Below are positions 13,172 through 16,542 of a stretch of 16,542 nt of DNA, piece by piece. The notes beneath the pieces were generated by a model that was given only the letters and a program-made list of their open reading frames with translations, was not told the origin of the DNA and searched no databases. Position numbers and translations under genes: made by a program. Each line of letters opens with the position of its first letter. Within the stretch, counting starts at the first letter, position 1. The stretch lies in the NCBI GenBank assembly GCA_964573855.1, contig CAZNKO010000019.1, positions 1 to 16,542 of the forward strand, read 5' to 3'. This stretch comes from CAZNKO01 sp964573855. GTDB taxonomy: Bacteria > Patescibacteriota > Patescibacteriia > UBA9934 > GWF2-40-263.

Positions 13172-13849
13172 TTACTTCACGACGCTGAACTTCCAGCTCG
13201 TGAAGTACGCTGGACCCGACGGGAAGCGGATCGTCTGTCCCGTTGCGAGGTCCTCCCACCTGTCCACGAAGGCGTACATGACGTACGTTCCGCGTTCCAG
13301 GTAAGCTCCGTCCATGCTGTTTGCCCGCAGGAGCGTGAACGAGAACTCGACTGATTCCCCTTCTTGGATGTACGCGGGGATGTAATCCCGCGTTGAGTCG
13401 TGAAGCGTGGAGGGGAAGTCCCAGATCAGTTCGTCGCCGTCCGGGGTGACCTCTGGGGAAGAGGTCAGTGCGCGTGCCTGGCCTGTCGGACCGTCCAACA
13501 GTCCATAAACGTTTCCGTAGTTGCGTGCGACGAACGGGGGCACGAACCCCTCGTCCCGGCTGACGCTGAACGTCAGCGACTGAAGCACGATGCCGTCCCC
13601 GCATTGCGTCTGCACGCCGAACGGGAAGACGGGATCCGTGCCGAACGGGAAGACGGCGGCTTCCGTTGCCGACGGCCACGTCACGGTGACGTGCGCCGCG
13701 GCGCGGATCGCCCGGCCGTTCCACTGGCCGTACGTCGCGGGCTCCGTGCAAGTCGACTGCGCCGAGTCCTCGACGCGCCGAACAGTGTAGTCGTTCCCGC
13801 AGCCGATGGCGGCGAGGACGACCGACAACATCAGGAACTTGCTGAGCAT
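13172..13849 (-). CDS. Predicted lipoprotein, copy 1 (downstream copy)
   Basis: 225 aa. The N-terminus MLSKFLMLSVVLAAIGC is a type II signal peptide with the lipobox Cys at 17; -3 is Ala rather than the common Leu. The mature part is strand-rich with Cys at about 34 and 83 that could form a disulfide. It has a local duplication FPFGTDPVFPFG (mirrored in the DNA by two copies of GCCGAACGGGAAGACGG), an acidic stretch DGDELIWDFPSTLHDSTRDYIP, and a C-terminal YLERGTYVMYAFVDRWEDL strand pair ending YFTSWKFSVVK. No known family is recognised; it is probably surface-exposed. AGAGGT lies 6 nt before the ATG. A four-codon ORF (ATG TCC CAG AGG TAA) overlaps this ribosome binding site. The product is identical to that of the copy at 13999-14676. 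Confidence 0.75.
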   Translation of the reverse strand: MLSKFLMLSVVLAAIGCGNDYTVRRVEDSAQSTCTEPATYGQWNGRAIRAAAHVTVTWPSATEAAVFPFGTDPVFPFGVQTQCGDGIVLQSLTFSVSRDEGFVPPFVARNYGNVYGLLDGPTGQARALTSSPEVTPDGDELIWDFPSTLHDSTRDYIPAYIQEGESVEFSFTLLRANSMDGAYLERGTYVMYAFVDRWEDLATGQTIRFPSGPAYFTSWKFSVVK

Positions 13850-13922
13850 TTTTTTACCTCTGGGACATGGGTCCCGTTGGTACTTCTGCGCCCCCTGGCG
13901 CCAAGCTCCTTACTTGCCTCTT

Positions 13923-13989
13923 AAGATCACGACCGCGTCATGATCTTGAGAAACAGGGGATCGAGCGCGAGTGTTTTGCGTCGATCCCC
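13923..13989 (-). terminator. Hairpin pair after lipoprotein copy 2
   Basis: AAGATCACGAC (13923-13933) pairs with GTCATGATCTT (13937-13947) with one mismatch and a 3-nt loop. GGGGATCGA (13956-13964) pairs with TCGATCCCC (13981-13989). They lie between the two lipoprotein genes, so they could attenuate read-through from copy 2 into copy 1. Confidence 0.45.
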
Positions 13990-13998
13990 TCATTGTGC

Positions 13999-14676
13999 TT
14001 ACTTCACGACGCTGAACTTCCAGCTCGTGAAGTACGCTGGACCCGACGGGAAGCGGATCGTCTGTCCCGTTGCGAGGTCCTCCCACCTGTCCACGAAGGC
14101 GTACATGACGTACGTTCCGCGTTCCAGGTAAGCTCCGTCCATGCTGTTTGCCCGCAGGAGCGTGAACGAGAACTCGACTGATTCCCCTTCTTGGATGTAC
14201 GCGGGGATGTAATCCCGCGTTGAGTCGTGAAGCGTGGAGGGGAAGTCCCAGATCAGTTCGTCGCCGTCCGGGGTGACCTCTGGGGAAGAGGTCAGTGCGC
14301 GTGCCTGGCCTGTCGGACCGTCCAACAGTCCATAAACGTTTCCGTAGTTGCGTGCGACGAACGGGGGCACGAACCCCTCGTCCCGGCTGACGCTGAACGT
14401 CAGCGACTGAAGCACGATGCCGTCCCCGCATTGCGTCTGCACGCCGAACGGGAAGACGGGATCCGTGCCGAACGGGAAGACGGCGGCTTCCGTTGCCGAC
14501 GGCCACGTCACGGTGACGTGCGCCGCGGCGCGGATCGCCCGGCCGTTCCACTGGCCGTACGTCGCGGGCTCCGTGCAAGTCGACTGCGCCGAGTCCTCGA
14601 CGCGCCGAACAGTGTAGTCGTTCCCGCAGCCGATGGCGGCGAGGACGACCGACAACATCAGGAACTTGCTGAGCAT
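13999..14676 (-). CDS. Predicted lipoprotein, copy 2 (upstream copy)
   Basis: 225 aa, identical to the neighbouring copy at 13172-13849, with the same signal peptide and lipobox Cys, the same leader with AGAGGT, and the same upstream hairpin GGGACCCATGTCCC. This copy lies nearer the probable promoter side because transcription runs leftward. Dosage increase is one possible effect of the duplication. No promoter was recognised within the 827-bp unit, so each copy could be read from its own leader or from further upstream. Confidence 0.75.
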   Translation of the reverse strand: MLSKFLMLSVVLAAIGCGNDYTVRRVEDSAQSTCTEPATYGQWNGRAIRAAAHVTVTWPSATEAAVFPFGTDPVFPFGVQTQCGDGIVLQSLTFSVSRDEGFVPPFVARNYGNVYGLLDGPTGQARALTSSPEVTPDGDELIWDFPSTLHDSTRDYIPAYIQEGESVEFSFTLLRANSMDGAYLERGTYVMYAFVDRWEDLATGQTIRFPSGPAYFTSWKFSVVK

Positions 14677-14749
14677 TTTTTTACCTCTGGGACATGGGTC
14701 CCGTTGGTACTTCTGCGCCCCCTGGCGCCAAGCTCCTTACTTGCCTCTT

Positions 14750-14816
14750 AAGATCACGACCGCGTCATGATCTTGAGAAACAGGGGATCGAGCGCGAGTG
14801 TTTTGCGTCGATCCCC
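14750..14816. repeat. Third, gene-less copy of the hairpin pair
   Basis: Identical to 13923-13989, but the sequence then departs at 14817 into the multi-hairpin element instead of a lipoprotein 3' end. It marks the right boundary of the tandem duplication. Confidence 0.6.
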
Positions 14817-14960
14817 ACGTCGGCTTTTGGGAAACAGGAGGCCGCCTCCTCATCTATGCTGCCTGGATTGCCAGGCTCAGTTGCCGGTCATCCGGCACTT
14901 CATTCTCATGAGGCTCTGCTTCCTCGTGGCTCACCACTTTGCTGGACGTTTCGCCGACGT
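14817..14960. ncRNA. Candidate structured RNA: closed multi-helix element
   Basis: ACGTCGGC (14817-14824) pairs with GCCGACGT (14953-14960). Inside, in order and without overlap: AGGAGG/CCTCCT (14836-14841/14845-14850), GCCTGG/CCAGGC (14861-14866/14871-14876, loop ATTG), TGCCGG/CCGGCA (14882-14887/14892-14897, loop TCAT), a weak GAGG/CCTC, and GTGG/CCAC with loop CTCA. No convincing reading frame covers it. It lies between the minus-strand RNA-binding protein gene and the lipoprotein array, so it may be a leader or trailer of those transcripts. It matches no RNA class I recognise. Strand and expression are unknown. Confidence 0.35.
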
Positions 14961-14981
14961 CCTGCCCGCAGGTGACGCGTT

Positions 14982-15003
14982 TCTGTTCATATGGTTGAAC
15001 AGA
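14982..15003. other. 8-bp hairpin in noncoding gap
   Basis: TCTGTTCA (14982-14989) pairs with TGAACAGA (14996-15003) across a 6-nt loop, shortly after a small CCTG/CAGG hairpin at 14961-14972. From 15004 to 15170 I see no gene. A GGGG/CCCC hairpin with a TTCGAGAT loop near 15020-15035 resembles a tRNA T-arm, but the loop is 8 nt and the rest of a tRNA is absent. On the minus strand an AAAGGAGGG sequence near 15122-15130 is not followed by ATG, GTG or TTG at suitable spacing. Confidence 0.4.
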
Positions 15004-15170
15004 GACCCTCTTTTTCCCGTGGGGTTCGAGATCCCCTCGAGCTTTTGGTTGGACGCGCGTCCCGCAGCGGTCATGCGCCGCGGCCGCTTGTCACATCGCT
15101 TGGCTTCTTGCGTGTAATGCGCCCTCCTTTCTTTGGTTGGAGTTTCAGAGCCTGGATCCGACAGACGCGG

Positions 15171-16147
15171 TTACTTCTTTTCCTCCTCCCCGCTGGCCGC
15201 GGTCGGGAGGGTGTGCACGTTGTCGCCGGTGGCCTGGCGGAACGCTACCTCGTTCAAGCGGTTGACGAACTGCCGCCTGAACCGCTGGAGGCGCTCCACC
15301 TCCAGGATGATGCCCGCGGCCACGCTCGGCGTGGAGCTCTGGAGGACGGCCTTGATGAGCCGCCGCACCATCGCCTCCTCGGACTCGAGCTTCGCGCCCT
15401 CGTCCTCGGTGGGTGGCGAGAGCTTCTGCACCGGGATGCCGAACTGCGCGGCGTACTTCAGGGCGAACCGCGAGAACTTGGCCTCGTGGTCGTTGCCCTT
15501 GGCCCGGAGCTTGTGCACTTCGGCGAGGATCGTCTCCCCCGCCTTGGTGCCCCGGTGCCCGACCTCGCTCTTCGCGCGGCCGACTGACGGGGGCCGTTCC
15601 TCCTTCGGCTCCCGCTTGGGGGCCGACGACGGCTGGAGCGTGATCGTCACCGACTCCTCGTGGGGCACGGCCGGTACGTCCTCGGGCTTGACAACGCCCT
15701 GGGCGACCAACTGCGTCGCGATGGCATTGCCCCGCGCCGCTTCGGGCCGTTTCGACCGCTTCTCGCGCCGCGACGAGCCGGGGTGGATCGCGAGATCCCC
15801 CGACTTCTCCAGCGGCTTCGGCGACGTTTCCGCCGCCTTGGCCTCCGGCGCCACGGGCGTCTCGCCGTCTCCGGCGCGGCCTCGGCGGGCTTCTTCGCCT
15901 CGGCCTTCGGCTTCTTCTCGCGGGCCAGAGCGACCTTGATCTTCCCGATGCCATCGATCTCGGCATCGTTCAGGTCGAGGAACCGGCCGCCGAGCACGTC
16001 GTCCGCGATCTCGATGAAGGAGAAGCGATCCTTCAGCGTCAGCTTCACCTCGAGTTCTTCGTCGAGCTCCGCCTTCTTGATCAGGCGGTCGAGAAGGTCA
16101 TTTTCATCCTTCACCTTCTCCTTACCGACATCGATCCAGATCCTCAT
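15171..16147 (-). CDS. DbpA-type RNA-binding domain protein, disrupted by a frameshift
   Basis: The start ATG at 16147 has AGGAGG 5 nt upstream, the best ribosome binding site in the window. Residues 1-78 (MRIWIDVGKEKVKDENDLLDRLIKKAELDEELEVKLTLKDRFSFIEIADDVLGGRFLDLNDAEIDGIGKIKVALARE) resemble the RNA-binding domain at the C-terminus of DEAD-box helicase DbpA: RFSFIEI and IDGIGKIKVAL correspond to its core strands. No helicase domain is attached. An Ala/Lys/Glu-rich linker follows, then the frame changes near 15855-15880; one extra base there would join AEAAP to GDGETPVAPEAKAAE. The remaining frame to 15171 encodes a basic, disordered middle and a helical end (AMVRRLIKAVLQSSTPSVAAGIILEVERLQRFRRQFVNRL). 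The restored product is 325 aa. It is probably an RNA-binding protein; its target is unknown. Confidence 0.68.
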
Positions 16148-16240
16148 TTGCCCCTCCTTTGTGGGGTTGGCCGCGGGATGCGGCCGGTTGACTTCGTGAA
16201 ACTGCTGGAATCGCCCGAGACAGTCCCAGGCATTACTTCC

Positions 16241-16276
16241 CCGCCGAAAGCTAAAGCATTCAGGCGGGCCCGCCAC
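16241..16276. repeat. 36-bp direct repeat, copy 1
   Basis: The unit runs CCGCCGAAAGCTAAAGC, then ATTCAGGCGGGCCCGCCAC. It matches 16449-16484 at 35 of 36 positions. CCGCC and GGCGG can pair around the AAAGCTAAAGC loop, and GGCGGGCCCGCC is itself a 12-bp palindrome. Confidence 0.7.
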
Positions 16277-16330
16277 AATGCCCCGAAGGGGCTTTGGGCG
16301 GGTCTGGGACCATCCCAGCCATCTGGAGGT

Positions 16331-16346
16331 GAGCTCACGTGAGCTC
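16331..16346. promoter_or_regulatory. 16-bp perfect palindrome
   Basis: GAGCTCACGTGAGCTC equals its own reverse complement and overlaps a second palindrome, GTGAGCTCAC (16329-16338). It lies between the two 36-bp repeats and may be a binding site for a dimeric protein. No gene start is next to it. Confidence 0.35.
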
Positions 16347-16448
16347 GATGGTGTAGTGATCTGCCCGAAGGCTGATGTACGCCGCGGTCATCGGGCGTAT
16401 GGGCAAAGCGAGCTTTCGCCCGGTTCACACATTTGATGACCCTGATCC

Positions 16449-16484
16449 CCGCCAAAAGCTAAAGCATTCAGGCGGGCCCGCCAC
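16449..16484. repeat. 36-bp direct repeat, copy 2
   Basis: Same unit as 16241-16276, with A instead of G at position 6, 208 bp further on. It is followed directly by the CCCGCCA/TGGCGGG hairpin. The unit is probably dispersed in this genome, though only two copies are visible here. Confidence 0.7.
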
Positions 16485-16542
16485 CCGCCACAACTTCTTC
16501 GCAGAAGATGTTGGCGGGGTTGGGTCTCTCCTCCAGGTGGCT

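Larger units (their letters stand above)
13127..14816. repeat. 827-bp tandem duplication carrying a lipoprotein gene (2.04 copies)
   Basis: The sequence repeats with a period of 827 bp from 13127 to 14816. The two encoded proteins are identical and the reading frames on the opposite strand are identical too, so the copies show no differences I could find. Each unit holds a minus-strand lipoprotein gene, its leader and two downstream hairpins. A third copy contains only the hairpins (14750-14816). Left of 13127 the hairpin region is a diverged version, so the unit is flanked by older direct repeats through which unequal recombination could act. An assembly artefact is also possible. Confidence 0.9.
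16148..16542. other. Noncoding, hairpin-rich right end
   Basis: No convincing gene is seen. Hairpins: GGCCGC/GCGGCC near 16169-16185; CCCGCC/GGCGGG (16269-16274/16297-16302) enclosing GCCCC/GGGGC (16280-16284/16288-16292); CTGGGA/TCCCAG (16304-16309/16313-16318); and CCCGCCA/TGGCGGG (16484-16490/16512-16518) enclosing CTTCT/AGAAG. With two copies of a 36-bp repeat and a palindrome, the region looks like an intergenic repeat island and holds the 5' leader of the RNA-binding protein gene. Confidence 0.5.

Noticed and set aside
15015..15040. tRNA-like T-arm (GGGGTTCGAGATCCCC)
   Set aside because: The loop has 8 nt instead of 7, and there is no matching acceptor stem, anticodon arm or CCA.
14767..15117. 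116-codon plus-strand ORF across the multi-hairpin element
   Set aside because: It begins inside the duplicated hairpin of the lipoprotein unit, has composition typical of random GC-rich frames, and has no ribosome binding site or recognisable domain.
16144..16455. 103-codon minus-strand ORF upstream of the RNA-binding protein
   Set aside because: It runs through repeats and palindromes, overlaps the strong ribosome binding site of the real gene and shows no domain.

Overview
The window looks like accessory and cell-envelope DNA from an uncultivated bacterium, most likely of the Candidate Phyla Radiation (Patescibacteria). This is an inference, not proof. It rests on a tightly packed glycosyltransferase/DUF4012/MreB set, a TsaB-like protein reduced to about 140 residues, a stand-alone wHTH plus Cas2-like (PaaX-type) protein, a TrmB-type regulator, and junctions filled with short purine/pyrimidine inverted repeats. 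No rRNA, tRNA, CRISPR array or transposase was recognised.

Layout. (1) 1-1670, minus strand: a large membrane protein with a degenerate PP2C-like domain. Its 3' end lies outside the window, so it shows no stop codon here. It is divergent from (2) 1736-3565, plus strand: a wHTH/nucleotidyltransferase-like regulator, a short TsaB-like protein and a TM-helix (MscS/CmpX-like) membrane protein. (3) 3781-10216, plus strand: an envelope polysaccharide operon with a membrane GT2 carrying a QxxRW motif, two WbbL-like GT2 enzymes, a DUF4012 membrane protein and MreB. Its genes overlap or lie 1-17 nt apart. (4) 10312-12284: a GT4 glycosyltransferase broken by a single frameshift, then a TrmB-type regulator. 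(5) 12337-12921: a Cas2-like/PaaX-like gene framed by two related 32-bp palindromes, one over its start codon and one over its stop codon. (6) 12972-13020: a very strong bidirectional terminator that separates the plus-strand genes from (7) 13127-16147, minus strand. That last block holds an 827-bp perfect tandem duplication of a lipoprotein gene, a noncoding multi-hairpin element and a frameshifted gene with a DbpA-type RNA-binding domain. (8) 16148-16542: noncoding DNA with a 36-bp direct repeat, hairpins and a palindrome.

How the genes may work together: regions 3 and 4 together look like a surface-glycan system. Three GT2 enzymes and one GT4 enzyme would build the glycan, DUF4012 would act at or outside the membrane, and MreB would organise wall growth. 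Region 7 is a separate unit whose theme appears to be RNA structure: an RNA-binding protein gene surrounded by hairpin-rich noncoding DNA.

The best candidates for something undescribed are the palindrome-framed Cas2-like gene, the closed multi-helix element at 14817-14960 with the tandem lipoprotein array beside it, and the recurring structured junctions that place start codons and ribosome binding sites inside stems.
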